A DNA stretch of 64,000 nt from Delphinapterus leucas (GCF_002288925.2 NW_022098036.1:42797633-42861632); one strand, 5' to 3'; shown: positions 21,491-34,724, numbered from the stretch's first letter. The notes: a model not told the origin generated them from the letters alone. Made by a program: numbers and translations.

Positions 21491-24279
21491 GCAAGGGTGA
21501 ATAGAATCATAAGTGGGTTCTGGACTCAATAAAGAGTGTAATTATGTGGAAAACATTTTTTGGGGGGGCTGTCTCCTGTCTGGAGCTGAGAAAGTACTTA
21601 TGAGTCTTCATAAATATAGAAGGAAGAGGCATCTCTACCATTCCAGTCCCATTCTCCCTGCCTGCAATCCATTCCCTTCTTCCATGTCTATGATATAAGC
21701 ATTACTCATCTTCAGGATCAACTACATAATTTTTGGTGTCCTGGGCAGAATGAAAATGTGGCGCCCTGACCAATGGTTGAAAAGTCATTCTCCCATTCTG
21801 ATGTGACCATCATGCCAACCCATGGCAATGGGTGAACCCCCCCCAAGGGATTGCAGCCTCTGTGCCAGGACACACTTCATACCTGGATCTGGAGTGGATG
21901 AGAAATCTCTACTGAGCTGCCACTGAATGTAGCTTTCTCGACTCTTCCAGTTCTGTTTAGTCTCCAATTGTGCCCTGTATGTGATCATAATTCCCTAGCC
22001 TGATGGTAAGCCTCTTGGGTGGTTGTACCTGTGCTGTACACTATTCTTAGTTTCACTCCAGTGCTGAGCCCTTGGTAGATCCTCAGCACATCATTAATTG
22101 TCCTTGTCCTTTGTCCTTAACTATAGCAGGTAGTCTCGTAGTGGTAGTCACAATCCTGCTATCCAGTGGCCAGCAGTGAAGTCCTGCCCTATACTGCAGA
22201 GGTAAATGTTTGCACAGATAATTTTCTGAAGGTTCTTACCATGTTCCAGGTCAATGTTCTTCCTGGGGATTCCATGGCCAAGGCTTCACGGAGGACCTAA
22301 GACCACATGCAGCATCCCTGATTCAAGAAGGGCTATAGAGACAGAACTCACTTTTGCCCTCCTGGATTTAGATTTAGTTTCTTCTTTAATTCCTATTATA
22401 AGCTGGAGCCTGACATTGTCTATTCTTTGTGCAGTGTCACATTCAGAGAAATAGCTCAGCCATCAAAAAGTAATTAAAAGCAATCCCACCTTTTACTGAT
22501 ATTTCTTCAAGAAGGCCCAAGAGATTTAATGCATAATTCATATCAATATCCTCATACTTTGTTGCTGCCCCCACAATCTCGGTGTCCACACCTTATAATC
22601 CACATCCTACAAAAACTCTTATAGAGCACATTTTATTTGGCTCTTGGAATCTCCACGGTCTCCCTTACTCTATCAGATCTTCTCTTTTATTATTATTTTT
22701 TGGTAGAAGTGTAGTTTCTCCTGATCTCTCCACCCCAATATTTCCCCTACCCCACAAGATGCATAGAAAGGCCCAGAGGCTTCTCTGACAGGCTCAAAAT
22801 TTCCCTTCAGTGTTTGGAAACAGAGAGACCGAAGAGGCAATGAGAGACTTCACTTTGTGGGGAGAGGGAAACATTTATAATTAAATATATTTTAAAATTC
22901 CCATTTCTCTGAGAATCACTACCCACGCCTGCCTGGATTCCCTTCCCCCAGGTAAGGAAAAGATCTGTCTCACTGAGTACACACAGAACTGTGCTTGGGG
23001 GCAGAGAGCCAAGATTGGTTTCTGTTTATCATGGAAAAGAGCTCAAGGTACTTAGTTTTAAGCTGCACTGAATCTAGTATCATTCATCTCTTTATGTTCT
23101 TTTAAAAAAGCCTTTAAAGATTCAGTGCAGAACAACCACCACAGCAAAAAAGCAAATTGTCCTTTGATTCCATAATGGCTTTTATTCCCCAAAACTGCGG
23201 TGTGCAAATAAAGGAAAGCAAATTACGTTCTGAATTAAACTTTCCTTGCTTCAGCTGGGCTGAGTCACCTTTGACGTTCCATTTTTTAAAGAGCCAGCCA
23301 TACGTCTAGAGCTATTTTAAAAGATATCACGTATAAACCTGCAAACTTTAGGATGTTCTACTTCAGTAAAGTCACCTAAAGGAAGGTAACTGAGCTGACT
23401 TTACCCATATATTTCCCTAGGCTTCAGTTTCCTCCCAAATCTTTTGGTATCTATAGAGCATCCAGAATATTAAAGTACAGTCATTACAGATGCAGGCCTC
23501 TCTGGTCCTCTTGGATGCACCACAGATGGTAAGATGCAATCAGAGGGAGAAGATAAATGAGTTAAACTTCTCCTTGCATATATCCCATGGTAGGGAGATA
23601 AGCAAATGGTAAGCAGTTTTTCAGTAAACAACTTCAGAATGTTTCTTAGGTTTTCAAATAGCCAAGAATGTAAACGAGGGCCTGCAGTCCTAATAACTTA
23701 AATACGTCCATGGTAGATTCAGACAGAATGTTATCTGTGGAGGGTGAGAGGAGAGTGAAATCAAATGTATATAATCAACATCAAGCAGAAGCCCTAAACA
23801 TTAGTGTTTTATATCTCTGTGCTTTTTCTATAGAATTTGTTTTTTTCAGCCAGAACTGGACATGAAGGCATCCTTAGAGCCTGTACAATCAGCAGCAACT
23901 CCCAAATTTCTCTACAGCAGGGGCTTGGGCCATCAGTCTGGTGAAAGGACAAATGCAGCCAGAGCAGAAGTCTGGAGACGATGTTCATTTACAAGTACAC
24001 TGGTTTAATTTAGATGTAAGTATGTACATATTAATGTAAGTATTCAGGGTATCTAGAGGAGAGCTGATGGGAATTATCTGAGGAGGGGGGAGCTGACTAG
24101 CACCCTTCCAAGCCACACCTGCCTTGATGCTGTATCTATGTACAGTCCAATCTTCCAAACAGTGAGGTTAGCATTCTAAACTATTTCTGAGAAAGAAACT
24201 CTCACTTGGCAATGGTTAGAAACAAACTTTCAGAGGAAGCCAGGGACTCAATTAGACACCTCTGATTTTTTTAGAGGTT
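21491..24279. other. Unassigned stretch, mostly single-copy-looking
   Basis: No gene found. At 21710-21770 a short segment (ctacataatttttggtgtcc) recalls the end of another hAT repeat, but too little remains to name it. A poly-C tract lies at 21837-21844. The rest (22.1-24.2 kb) shows no repeat I recognise. Confidence 0.4.
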
Positions 24280-24540
24280 TAAAGGAGACAGTTTGATGTA
24301 TGGCCTCGGGCGTGGATTTTAGAGTCAGAGACTTGTTTTCAAATCCCAGTTCCACTGTTTATTTGTTGTTTGACCTTGGGCAAGCCGCTTTACCCCTCTG
24401 ACTTTCACATTCTTTATCTGTAAGTAACCTACTGCCTAGGGTTTTGTGCATCAAGATGGATCACCATGGTACATACAGACTTCCTAAGACATTGCTTGGC
24501 ACCTTCTAGATGCTTAGAAATGGTAGCTAATATTACTAAT
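24280..24540 (+). repeat. MIR SINE, near full length
   Basis: The MIR sequence order is intact: ggattttagagtcagagac, caaatcccagttccactg, tgaccttgggcaagccgc, then the CORE and a 3' end with cattgcttggcaccttctag. An old mammalian SINE with ordinary divergence. Confidence 0.9.
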
Positions 24541-24599
24541 GTCATCATCAATGTTATCATTGTATTGAAACAATATCTGCTCCCATGTGTTGCCCCTCA

Positions 24600-25300
24600 A
24601 TGTATTATCCTCATTCATTGACTCAACAAAAGATAATCGAGTCTACCTTGACTCAGGCCTTGTTCAGGACTTCAGGTCATGAAGACACCAAGAAGTTGAA
24701 GATTTGCACATGAATTTCTAACAATAACCTGGTAATTATGTACAAAGTACTAGGGGTGTGCTGAGGAGAAGGCCCTGAATCCTGACTGTGGGGAATGGGG
24801 TAAGCTTCGTAGAAGAAGTGACATATTTTTGCAGGTTCTAAAGGATGAATAGAAGTTCATTAGTTGGGGGTTGGGATATGGGGGTGGAGAATTCCAGATG
24901 GAGAGAAAGAACAGTGTGTGTAGAGGAAAACGGGTTTAGAAGTACAAAGTCCTTTCACATGAGTAGTCCTAAGAAACCAGAACGTAGGTTTAAGGAAAGG
25001 GAGATGCTTGTGAGGTTGGGATAGGAAAGGAGTGGCAGGATATGAATGTGAATTATAGTCGGAAACCTTGTAAGGCTGACAAGTTCACGCTTACGCTGTG
25101 TGCACCGCAGTGCCACAGGGAGGTTTTGAAGCCAGGAAATGTCACAGAAAGATTTGTGTTTTGGAAAGATAATTCTGGTATGTTGTGAAGGGTTTATGTG
25201 GGAGAAATATGAGATGAGATGCAGGGACACTAATTAGAAAATTTTTGCAATAAGGAGGCATTTTAGGTCAGAGGCAGTGGAAATAGATGAAGGTGTATTT
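24600..25300 (-). mobile_element. L2 LINE 3' half, antisense
   Basis: Antisense L2 3' text: ttcattgactcaacaaaaga at the left, then gaggagaaggccctgaatcc, gaattccagatggagagaaa, ttttgaagccaggaaatg and gcaataaggaggcattttag. Diverged but collinear for about 700 bases. Confidence 0.75.
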
Positions 25301-26164
25301 CAGAGACAGAAAGGCAGGACCCTTTATTTATGCCTTACTACAGAGTCTCTTTTAACTCTCCTAAGACAACTGTTGTCTGCTGTGAGTTTTCTAGATCTTC
25401 CGTTTGTCAAAGCAAACATTTCCCAGCCCTTTAATTGTTTCAGTTTAGAGCTGCTTTGTCTTCCCTAGCATCCTTTTTTTGTGAGTGATCTAAATCTGTC
25501 ATTTTCCTCCTTTGAAATGAGAGCCTAAATTGAAGCCCATACTTCAAATGTAGACTCATCATCCCTTGCAAACCAGACAATGTACATCTAGTAAATTATT
25601 ATAAAATGGCATTGTCTTTTTTTTTTTAGTCTTGTCATAATCTTTTGAATTCGTGGTCAACTAACACCCCCAGATCTTTTTTGCCTTCATAGTTGTTACG
25701 CCACCTTTTAGCATTTGATTTGCAAGGTTTCCATTTGTCCACATCATCTGATCGTTTGACAGGCTGAATTAGTTGGGCAGGTGTCTGGGAAAACCCCTGG
25801 ACAGTTACCTTTTAAAAGAGCCTGTGTTGCTATATAAGTGAGAATGATTTATGAATAACCATATCTATTAAGCTGTTTGGTAAGCTGTTGGTGTGGAATT
25901 CTATAGAGTAAGCCGTGGTTCAAAATATTTATCTTAAATCTGGAGTCCAAGACACCTAACTGAAACACCCCATCCCCCAGCTATTTTACAGCAGAGGAAT
26001 ATGGGGGGGAAATGAGCAGTCTGTCTTAAAAAAATACATTTAGACTTCATTTGATTTATAGATCATCAACAAGTTCACCCATCATTTCCCATAAACCTAA
26101 ATCATCTGTATAAATACAATAAGGTATAATGATAGTTCATGTGAAAAAAACTAAAGATTTTTGT
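25301..26164. other. Unassigned stretch
   Basis: No repeat or gene could be named. A T run lies at 25618-25628. Confidence 0.35.
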
Positions 26165-26380
26165 TGATAAACTCATCACGTGGCCTTCAGCATATCATCT
26201 TCTTAGATGTGCCTTAGTTTACTCATCTGTAAAGTAGGGAAGACAACAATAAAAATAATAACAATAATTCATGGGGGTCATTATAAGGTTTAATCATATT
26301 TATGAGATAATTAGAATTCTTCCAGTCTTATAAAAAGCGCTATATAGTAAGCACAGTATAAAAGTTTGTTAACTAAGAAA
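26165..26380 (+). repeat. MIR SINE fragment
   Basis: Contains the MIR CORE and 3' part: cttcagcatatcatcttctt, ttactcatctgtaaagtagg, ggtcattataaggtttaatc and tataaaaagcgctatatag. The tRNA-like head is missing. Confidence 0.8.
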
Positions 26381-26477
26381 GTGTCATTCTCTCCCATCGC
26401 TACCGCAGACATGCAGCCAACCTTCCCCCACTCCTTTCATATTCTGTGTTCTTTAGCTTACACTCATTGGAATGAAA

Positions 26478-26625
26478 ATATTTGATCATTCATCAAGAAA
26501 CATCTATTAAGCACCTACTATATTCCAGACACTGTATTTACCTTGTGCTTATACAAGATTAAGAAAGCATGATCTTTACTTAAAAGATTTAGAATCCAGT
26601 GGTTTTTAAAAATGCTTAAACCGTC
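26478..26625 (-). mobile_element. L2 LINE 3' tail, antisense
   Basis: cattcatcaagaaacatct, attaagcacctactatattc and cagacactgtatttac are the reverse of the L2 3' terminus. Confidence 0.72.
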
Positions 26626-28109
26626 AATTATAGCATAGACTATATGGACAAATCAGTGACTTCCAACCTGTGAAATTATTTTAAGTATTTGAGCATCTAT
26701 ATCCATTTACATATTTTCTTGTAAAAATAGTTACTAGATGTATGACTGTTGCATGTGATAGGAAACTGGGGACTGTAATGTGTTTCATCCTAAAAATAAA
26801 TCCTTAAAAATGTAGGCACTGTTGATCACTTAGAAACAGATGAGAATTCTCTGGGGCAGAGGTGACTAGAATACAATAGGGATAAAGCCAAATTAATGTT
26901 GGTAAGTAATTATGGGCGTATTTATGCATCATGGAAGTTATCTTTGCAAGACTGTTTCAGACACTGTCATCTCAAGCCTTTTTTGCAATGAGATAATAAA
27001 TAAATATCTAACCTTAGCCACATTTAACTGTGCATATTTGACACATAGATCAATAAAATACCTTTTCCTATGTATGCCTTCCAGCACCCCACACATAAAC
27101 CAGAGGTCAAATAGCATTGTGAAAACATTGATCTTTCACTACCCTACTATGGTCATTTTAAACATTTCCAAACATTCTTCACTGACAATACTATTATAAG
27201 TCAGTTCACCTTGCAGTAACCTATACTTACTAAACTGACAACTGAAATGGTCAGGCTAGCTGTATAGCATTCTTTCCTGCCTATATCCAAAGTCTAATTT
27301 ACTTTTTTCAAACATAGCAGAAGATGAAGCTGGCATAATAAGGCTGTATCCAATCACTCTCCCAGCTCAGAGAAACTTAAACTATTTCAATTCATTACCA
27401 CTCCCTTTCCTCCATCATTCCTCCTTCTCTTGGGATGACAGGTGTTCTGGAATATCGCAGGATGAAATTACAGTGATACGCTGAACAGGACCAAACTAGA
27501 TCTGCAAGCAGAGAAGGGCACCACATCCTTTGGGACTTTACTGAGTGCACTGGGGGCTTCCCAGGAACGCCAGGGCTCCCCTGCAACAGATGGGAAGGCA
27601 GCCCAGTTGAAAACTTGGCTTCAGGCTTTGGACGGGCCTCACTGGAGTGAAGGCTGGATGTTCTGCAAATTATGATATAGTGTCTACAGAGCTTTTGAAC
27701 ACATCACAGATTGCCCTGCTGGAAGTAACTTGACTGAGCCATCTCTCATTCCGGTACGAATCCTACAGATTCACCATGTTTCTAAAAATCCTTATTTTCT
27801 ATCCTTTTCCCTCTCAAATGCATTACCTCCATTTTTATGCCTTTGACACAGAGGCATCTAAAATAATGCATCTAATAGAATTTAAACATTTGAAAACACT
27901 AAAGGCAGATTGGCAAGCTATTTCTGCTTCCTACTCTGGTAGACTTGAGGACACACACCAGGAACCTACTAACGGCTTGAATAGAGGTATTTAGGGGAAA
28001 GAAGGGGCAGGTTGAGAGGGCTGAAGACTATAAGCTAGAAGAAAAAAAAATGATTAGTATTTCAAATAACTCTACAGCAGCTCAATTATGCATAGAGGCC
28101 TCCCACGGT
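26626..28109. other. Unassigned stretch
   Basis: No recognised gene or repeat family. The 95-codon plus-strand frame at 26912-27199 has no domain signature. Confidence 0.4.
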
Positions 28110-28310
28110 TCACGGACCCTGGACTGAAGTTGCAGGGATTCGATTCCTGTTCAGGCACTTGCTCACCAAGTCAATTTCAACAAGTGATTTGATCTCTCTA
28201 GGCCTCAAGGATGTCCTCATGTGTAGATGAGGACAACAAAAGCACTGTTTCTCATGGGTTGTTATGAGGATTAAACGAATAGGAGCATGCACGTAATAAA
28301 TACTCAAAAA
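28110..28310 (+). repeat. MIR SINE
   Basis: ttgcagggattcgattcctg, aagtgatttgatctctctag, gatgaggacaacaaaagcac and gttgttatgaggattaaacg follow the MIR consensus order. Confidence 0.85.
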
Positions 28311-30569
28311 TTGAAATGCTTCAGCAAACTGTTAGAACTCTTATTACAAGTGAACTTGTTTTATAGACTCTCATATTTATAAACCTCAGAAAATACATTT
28401 TACCAATCCTAAAATCACCCACCTGTTAGGAAGGGTTAGACTAGTAATCTTGTTATTATGGCCTCATAAAGGGTAACTACTAAGGTTCTGTAAATATGCA
28501 GACAAAAGGAGCTTTGGGACTGAGCTCGAGTTGCAGTGGATGTAAAGACAAAGGAGAACTTCTCAAGTTTAGGGAAGAAGAGTCAGGAACAGGATGGAAA
28601 AGAGATTTCAAAGCTGAGCCAGGATCTCTTAATTCGCCTTAAACTCAACCACCCTCTAGACGACTTCCATGTTGGCAGGTTATTTTTTGCTTTTGTTTTG
28701 TTTTTGTTTCTAATTTTATTGGAAGATATTTTCCATGGGAACATATTTCTGGCTATAAATAGGAAATCATGGTAAAGCAGGTTTCACTTTGCTGAACTTA
28801 TCGATTCTGTAAAATGAAAGCAGCACATATATACATCTGGCCAGGGCAAGGGGCACTCTGCGAGGAGTCAGGCTTGTTTCTTTCTGAACTGCCTTTCTTG
28901 GCCCTTTCAAATCCAACAGGGCTGAAAAGGAAAAAGGGTGTTCTTTAGCTTCACACAAACTCACAGCCATTTTGATGACAAGAAAGCAGTGTTGCTTACC
29001 AATGTGTCTTTGTTCAAGTGATAGCAGGCCCATTGAAACCTCTGATGGAGCTCATTGAAAATAATAGGCCCCATTATCTTCCCTGGCAATGCTGCCATGA
29101 GAGCTTCAAACACTGAAATAATGACAGCACATATTGGACGTACAGCAGAAAGGCAGAGCAGAACGTGATTATGGGCAATTTCTGGCTCTCTTCTACACAC
29201 CTCTGTGTCTGAAGAGGGGGCAGGGGGCCAAGGCGGGAAGGCACAAAGAAGGGGCGTTTCGTCTCTATGCCCTTTGGAGATGTTTGTATCTTTCAAACTT
29301 AAATGTTTTGTCTTAACGTAATTTGTAAAAGTGAAATACCAATTTCAGAATCGCTGAAGAAACCAGAGTTTGGGAGTAATGGATTCTTTAATTTGGTATT
29401 GAAATTCTGTCATATTTGGTTACTCCTAGGGATGGCCACTGCAGAATTGGTATGAAATTTCTATCTGAGAGACAGCAAATGCAGTAACACAGGGTGACCC
29501 GGGGCTCAATCGATAGAGGACGGTTCCGGTGAGATCACAAAGGCCTTCGTTTCCCCCCAGGTCAGCTCTCTGTGTAAACCCTGGTGTTCCCAGCAAATCT
29601 GATTTTCTGGAGTTGGAAGGAACAAACGGGAAGAGGCAGAAGCCTGGAAGGGAGGAAAACGTTAGTTCTCAGGAAAAACACACAGAGCGGGAACCGGACT
29701 CAGGCTGTGCGAAATTACCAGGAGGGACACTCTCCCGAGGGCTCAGTGAGGGCTGAGCAGGAAAGCCTCTCTTCCCTCTGGGGAGAACTAGCTCTATTTC
29801 CTTAAAGGGGGCAGGGAGAGGAATATTTGCTTTGGGGGAAACTCTCTTTTTGTCACTTGTTATTATCTCTATGTTTTCAGAAATGAAGTGTCTGAAAAGC
29901 ACCACCCAACACACACAGACATTATTTTTTTCATTTGAAACAAGTCTGAAGAACACAATGTGCCATGTACATCACCCCTGAGGCTCGTGTTTATTATCAG
30001 AACAAGATGGTCTCCCTGCTTCCCTTGTGCCTGACTAGAGCTGGGGAGAGGCCCGTGGCAGTAACAGCATCGTCCGGCTGCTATGGCAAAATGATGAGAA
30101 GTGACAGGAAGGAAAAGGATATCTAATAGAAACTGCCCACAAATCTATCCAGTGGTTGAGGCTGGCAGTTACGTTCCCCCAGTCCCAGGTAGGGAGTATT
30201 GAGAAGCAACTGTAAGGGTTTATTGGGACTTACATCTATACAAGAAGTAAACTTCCTCTCCACCCTCATCCTTCTTCTGTCATATGCTTCTCTATATTCA
30301 GTCTGGCGTGTGACCACTTCCTTCAAGGGGCACAGTCCAAGTGACAATGTTATTTTATTTGAGAGATGTACCCCTTGGGAAACGTATGCCAGTCTACCTT
30401 ACCAGCATGTGTGATCGCACACGTGCACGCTGATGCCACACGTGGCCCCTCCATGGCACACTAGACCACAGAGAGGCCTGAACTAGCAAAAGGCAAGTGA
30501 GGATTTTCTGGGTGGCTTGGTGTCTGCATAGCAAGGTGCTGGCCAGGTCTCTACACCTTGATGCATCCA
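28311..30569. other. Repeat-poor, single-copy-looking interval
   Basis: About 2.2 kb with no transposon I can identify and a locally higher GC content at 29.5-30.1 kb. It includes a weak candidate exon at 29001-29208 (minus), listed separately. No CpG island is evident. Confidence 0.5.
29001..29208 (-). other. Weak candidate internal exon
   Basis: On the minus strand, a pyrimidine-rich run ending in CCCCCTCTTCAG (complement of ctgaagaggggg, 29209-29220) is a strong 3' splice-site-like signal. 208 bases downstream, ACATTG|GTAAGC (complement of gcttaccaatgt, ending at 29001) is a good donor. One frame is open across the whole interval, within a longer open run at 28961-29296. The 208-base length would shift phase if skipped. 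No known protein family is recognised, so this may be a non-coding exon or chance. Confidence 0.22.
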
Positions 30570-30672
30570 TTTCTTCAGCTAGACTAAAAGCTCCTTCAGA
30601 GTGATGACATTTCTGTCTCCATGTCTGGCACCTAATGGATGCTACAGAGATACTTCTGAATTAAACTCTCAA
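30570..30672 (+). mobile_element. L2 LINE 3' tail
   Basis: agactaaaagctccttcaga, catgtctggcacctaatgga and tacttctgaattaaa correspond to the L2 3' terminus. Only about 100 bases remain. Confidence 0.65.
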
Positions 30673-30847
30673 TCGAATATAAAAATCATTACTACTAAAA
30701 GTAAAATGTAAGCAGATTTTAAGAAAAAAATTAAATGTCTTGTTTATAGCTTCTTAAATTATGTAATTTTTGCCTTTCTAAAATCTCTTTGAAGTGGAAT
30801 TCAAGGCCAAAATTTCATTATATTTATTAAACTCGGTCTTATTCCCT

Positions 30848-31185
30848 TCAGCCTCCTATACCAAAACACCGGAGACTGCGTAGCTTAGAAACAACAGAAA
30901 TTTATTTCTCTCAGTTCTGGAGGCTGGGAAGTCTAAGATCAAGGTGTTGGCAGACTCCGTCTGGTGAGAGCCCACTTCCTGGTTCACAGATAGAGGCTTT
31001 TTTACTGTGTCCTCACGTAGCAGAAGGGGCTAGGAAGCCCTATGGCGTCTCTTTTATAAGGATGCTAACCTCATTCATGAAGGCTCAGCTTTTGGGGGTA
31101 CACAGACACTCAGACCACAGCAAACTCCAAATAAGATGTCTTCTCTTCCCTTTGAATCTGGCAAGGCATTTTACTCTCAGACCGT
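30848..31185 (-). mobile_element. MaLR-type (MLT1/MST-like) LTR, antisense
   Basis: tagcttagaaacaacagaaa, ttctcagttctggaggctgg, gaagtctaagatcaaggtgt, ctgtgtcctcacgtagcaga and tctcttttataaggatgct match the reverse of the MLT1/MST LTR. The 5' end of the LTR (right side here) is partly deleted. Confidence 0.8.
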
Positions 31186-33194
31186 TTCACTATTACAGGT
31201 GCTTTCCCCTGAAATATCTCTCTCAACAGCAATTCATCTTCTTGTCTACCATGCTTGTTTTGTCCTCTTATTTTTGAGGGGGGGGGGGTAATATTTGTTT
31301 ATGTACTTATTTCCTTTTCACAAGTTTGTTTATCCTTTAAACAAAAGTGCTGACTTGGCGAAATCAAAGTCTTAATAGTCAATAGGAAAAAAATTACAAA
31401 AAGGGTTCCACTGTTCTGAGACCTATAATTTCTTAATATTTATTAAAGTTTAGTCCAAGAATAACTTAAATGGGATTGCTGATTATTTAAAAAACAAATT
31501 CTAGGCTCTACTCCAAATCTTCTAAATTGGAAGCCTTGGGGATGGCCTTCCGGAGTCCTGCATTTCCAGGTGTCTGTCCAGCTGGGAACATCCCAGACAG
31601 TTCGTATCCAGACAAGTACATGAGAACAGTTAGATTCAGGCCTCAGAAAGCATAGCTGGACCCGGCCTCAGAAAGCATAGCTGGACCCATGTTTCTAGGT
31701 GAAACCTCACAATTATAGCTTCCAAACAAAATGAATAAGTTCTGTATCACCTCTCAAAAGCAATCTCTGAATATTGCACTGTTTTCTGTCCATAGTGTAA
31801 ATAACAGTATTGAAGAACTTTCCAAAGCCATAGATTTTGTTTTAAGGGGCTGGAAGGAAGATATGGTACAATGTATCAGAGAACGTGTTTCAACTCTTAG
31901 GGCATGTCCTGCTGTAGAATTGGCTGTGAATTAAAATCTGCAGAGTGTTCAATAGTGTTAATAGCACACACAAAGCACTAACCCTCTTTCAAAAAACAGT
32001 GCTTAGGGAACTTTTGAATCTCTCCCTCTAGCATACCTAGAGTATTTAACCCTCCGAATGGACCAATTAAATTATTTTCAGTAATGATCATGTAATAATC
32101 AGTGATAATCATTAATATCTTGATTCATCTCTTATTTGTAAAGCAAAACAGTAACAACTTAAAAAGAATATATTTCAACTTTAAGTAAGTTATTCAAATT
32201 TGTTATATTATTTCATGTATAATCTAAAATTTGCACTTGCCAGCAATATGCAGTTCACTTGTTTCACTCTTGCAAATTTTAAACACACGTACAAACTTCA
32301 AGTAGTCACCTAGAATAACAGAACTAATTCATGTTTTCTTTCTTCATTTTACAATCATGTACAATCATTGTTCATCTCCTATTTAAACCCAGGAATATGT
32401 GGAACCATGGCATTTGAAGACAAACTTGAAGGATGTCAAACCATTTCGAACTACTTTTGAACTAAACTTGTGTAGGTGGGTCCACATGTATCAGGGGCTA
32501 GTGTATGACTGGGAGTTCTCTAAAGTACATTTTATGTAGAATATAGTGTTGATTAAGGAATAAATAATAAAATGTGCTAATTTGGAGGTCACATATATAT
32601 TATTAGAACTCAACTGTAACCTCAGTGACTGTTTAGAAATTAGATCTACAAGAAATTTTTTTCAGTGGAATATTTCATTATTCGACATTGTTTAGAATTG
32701 CTGGTGCACGGTGGTAATGAAAAGTGGACAGTTTTTTGGTAGGTTTTATAGTAAATAAATTTAAAAATTCTTTGCAAACAGTGCACCTTCTTTTTGTCTG
32801 CACCTGTGGTGGTAGATCCCATTGCACAGCTGTGGTTGGGAGTGGGGAAAGTTCCACATCTGTGTTTGTCTCTCCTTTGATGGATGCTAGTAGTTTGCAT
32901 AATTTAAGGCATTGAACTGTGTATCTCACCTTGGTAGTTAGGGGATTCTTTTTCTGCTTTTACTGGTTGTGTTCCATTGGATGGTGGCAAAATAGCACTG
33001 GTGGTGCTGGGCAGCTCAGGCTCCCATATTAATATCACTTTATGGCAGACGATACTGGCATTTCTTTGCCTGGCAATAGTCACCTGGTTTTATACCATCC
33101 CATACCTCATTTAACCTCCAGCTCGTCCCTCTGCTCCAGCCAGTCCAGTATTCTTGCAGCCAGAAGAACAGGGTTTTGTGAAACAATTGAATGT
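31186..33194. other. Unassigned stretch with a 25-base tandem duplication
   Basis: No recognised gene or repeat family. A perfect duplicate of ggcctcagaaagcatagctg + gaccc occupies 31639-31663 and 31664-31688. A run of ten or more G lies near 31278-31288. Confidence 0.45.
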
Positions 33195-33345
33195 TTGTGA
33201 TTTAATTTCATCCTCACTGAAGTCACTGAAGGGATATTTGTTTTTTCCTATTTTGTGGATGAAGAAATGGAGTTTCAGTGAACTAGGAAGTGGCAGAGTT
33301 ATAATTAGTGCCCAAGATTTCTGCCTGTGTCCTTCACTTTTGCTT
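33195..33345 (-). repeat. MIR SINE fragment, antisense
   Basis: ttttgtggatgaagaaatgg, gaactaggaagtggcagagt and agatttctgcctgtgtcc are antisense MIR CORE and head sequence. Confidence 0.68.
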
Positions 33346-33494
33346 GTATTATCTCCCTGTTAGGAAACATCACTCTTAATATCCTGGACTATGTAAATCC
33401 TTTCTAATTTTTCATTCTCTCTCCCTTTTTCCCCATAAAATATTCTCCCACTACTCCGACATCATGGAAATGATAGCATATAATGTGTGTCTAA

Positions 33495-33662
33495 TATTTA
33501 ACAGTTCCAAAGGTCTTCCATATTTTCTTATTTTGCCTTCCTAAATTAGCTCTTCCCTGAAAAGCAGAGGTTACCATGACCTTTTGGTCATAGGGGTCAT
33601 AGAGTTGCAACTGGAGTCAAGGTCTCTTATTCCAGTCCTAGACTCTTTCTACCATACACCAC
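33495..33662 (-). repeat. MIR-like SINE fragment, antisense
   Basis: gtcatagagttgcaactgga, ctcttattccagtcctagac and ctctttctaccatac resemble the antisense MIR head. More diverged than the neighbouring copy. Confidence 0.5.
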
Positions 33663-34364
33663 ACCTTTCCAGTTTTGAAACAGCTTTTTGCATCTTATCT
33701 CTTGGGATTGCCTTCTATGCCATTCGAATATTATTTACTTTTTTATGTATGTGTTAGTCTTTTCTCTTTTCCCCAACTGATTGACTGGAAATATCTCTTT
33801 GCCATTATCAGTCCTTTGGCTCTTGGCATGATTTATTTTCTGAGTCTCTTCTTCATATTATGGGTACTTTTATTAGCATATTCTTATCATTCTCCACGGT
33901 ACAATATTTTTACCTTTGTTTAAATTATTATTTGAGCCCAGCATCTTTCCATAGTTTGCAGCATCTTCTTGGCCTAAATTCCTCTACCTACATGTTCAGT
34001 CCTTCTCTTGAGCTGTACCCTGTGATGTGTCACTATGCATTTGGTTTCCCAGCTCCAGACATGTGACTGCCTCACACTCTCACTGCAACGTCATCCAGAT
34101 GAAGCATTAGAGAGAAAAATTAGTAGAAGGAAGGGCAAACTGTTTAGAAAATTCTGACTTTGAAATTCTGCTGGAAATTTCCATCCATGACCTAGTAACA
34201 GATGAAAGGTATATCTTCAGATTAGACAAATGCCCTAGAAATCACCTGAATTTGGATTAAAAAAAAAAAGAAAGCCTTGCTCACATGACTGTAGCTATCA
34301 TCAAGACAGTAGATGGATGCAATTAAATACCACTGAACTAAGAGTTCAAAGACTATGAACTCAC
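33663..34364. other. Unassigned stretch
   Basis: Nothing recognised. The 82-codon frame at 33675-33923 is hydrophobic because of T-rich DNA and is not a convincing protein. Confidence 0.4.
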
Positions 34365-34505
34365 TAGAGTTCAGACCTCATAGAGTTGAGGTCCTTGAGA
34401 GCACAAACTGTCTAATTATTAATATTCATATTCCTGGTACACAGGTATTTTTGCCTTATATACATCCTCAGAAGTTTGTTAGCTGAATGAATGAATGAAC
34501 AAAGT
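34365..34505 (+). mobile_element. L2 LINE 3' tail
   Basis: gttgaggtccttgagagcac, cctggtacacaggtattt and the tail gaatgaatgaatgaa are typical of the L2 3' end. Confidence 0.72.
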
Positions 34506-34517
34506 AAGAATGACATC

Positions 34518-34715
34518 AAGCACAGCTTCAACTCTGGCTCTGCCACATACTAACTGGATAACCCAAGGTGAGTCAATGATTTTCACCGTGACAGCTTCCC
34601 TGTACATAAACCTGGGATTTGAAGTGAATAGCTACCTTAACCTTGGTGTTATTATGAAAGTAAAATACTGCATGCTTATTAATCATGACTAGGTAATGAG
34701 CTTGTTAAATGGTAG
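34518..34715 (+). repeat. MIR SINE
   Basis: cttcaactctggctctgcca, catactaactggataaccca and ttattatgaaagtaaaatac follow MIR head-to-3' order. It abuts the L2 tail on its left. Confidence 0.72.
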
Positions 34716-34724
34716 TGCCATATA

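Noticed and set aside
29529..29956. Overlapping frames in three phases in GC-richer DNA
   Set aside because: Mutually exclusive frames on both strands without family resemblance; higher GC lowers stop-codon frequency.
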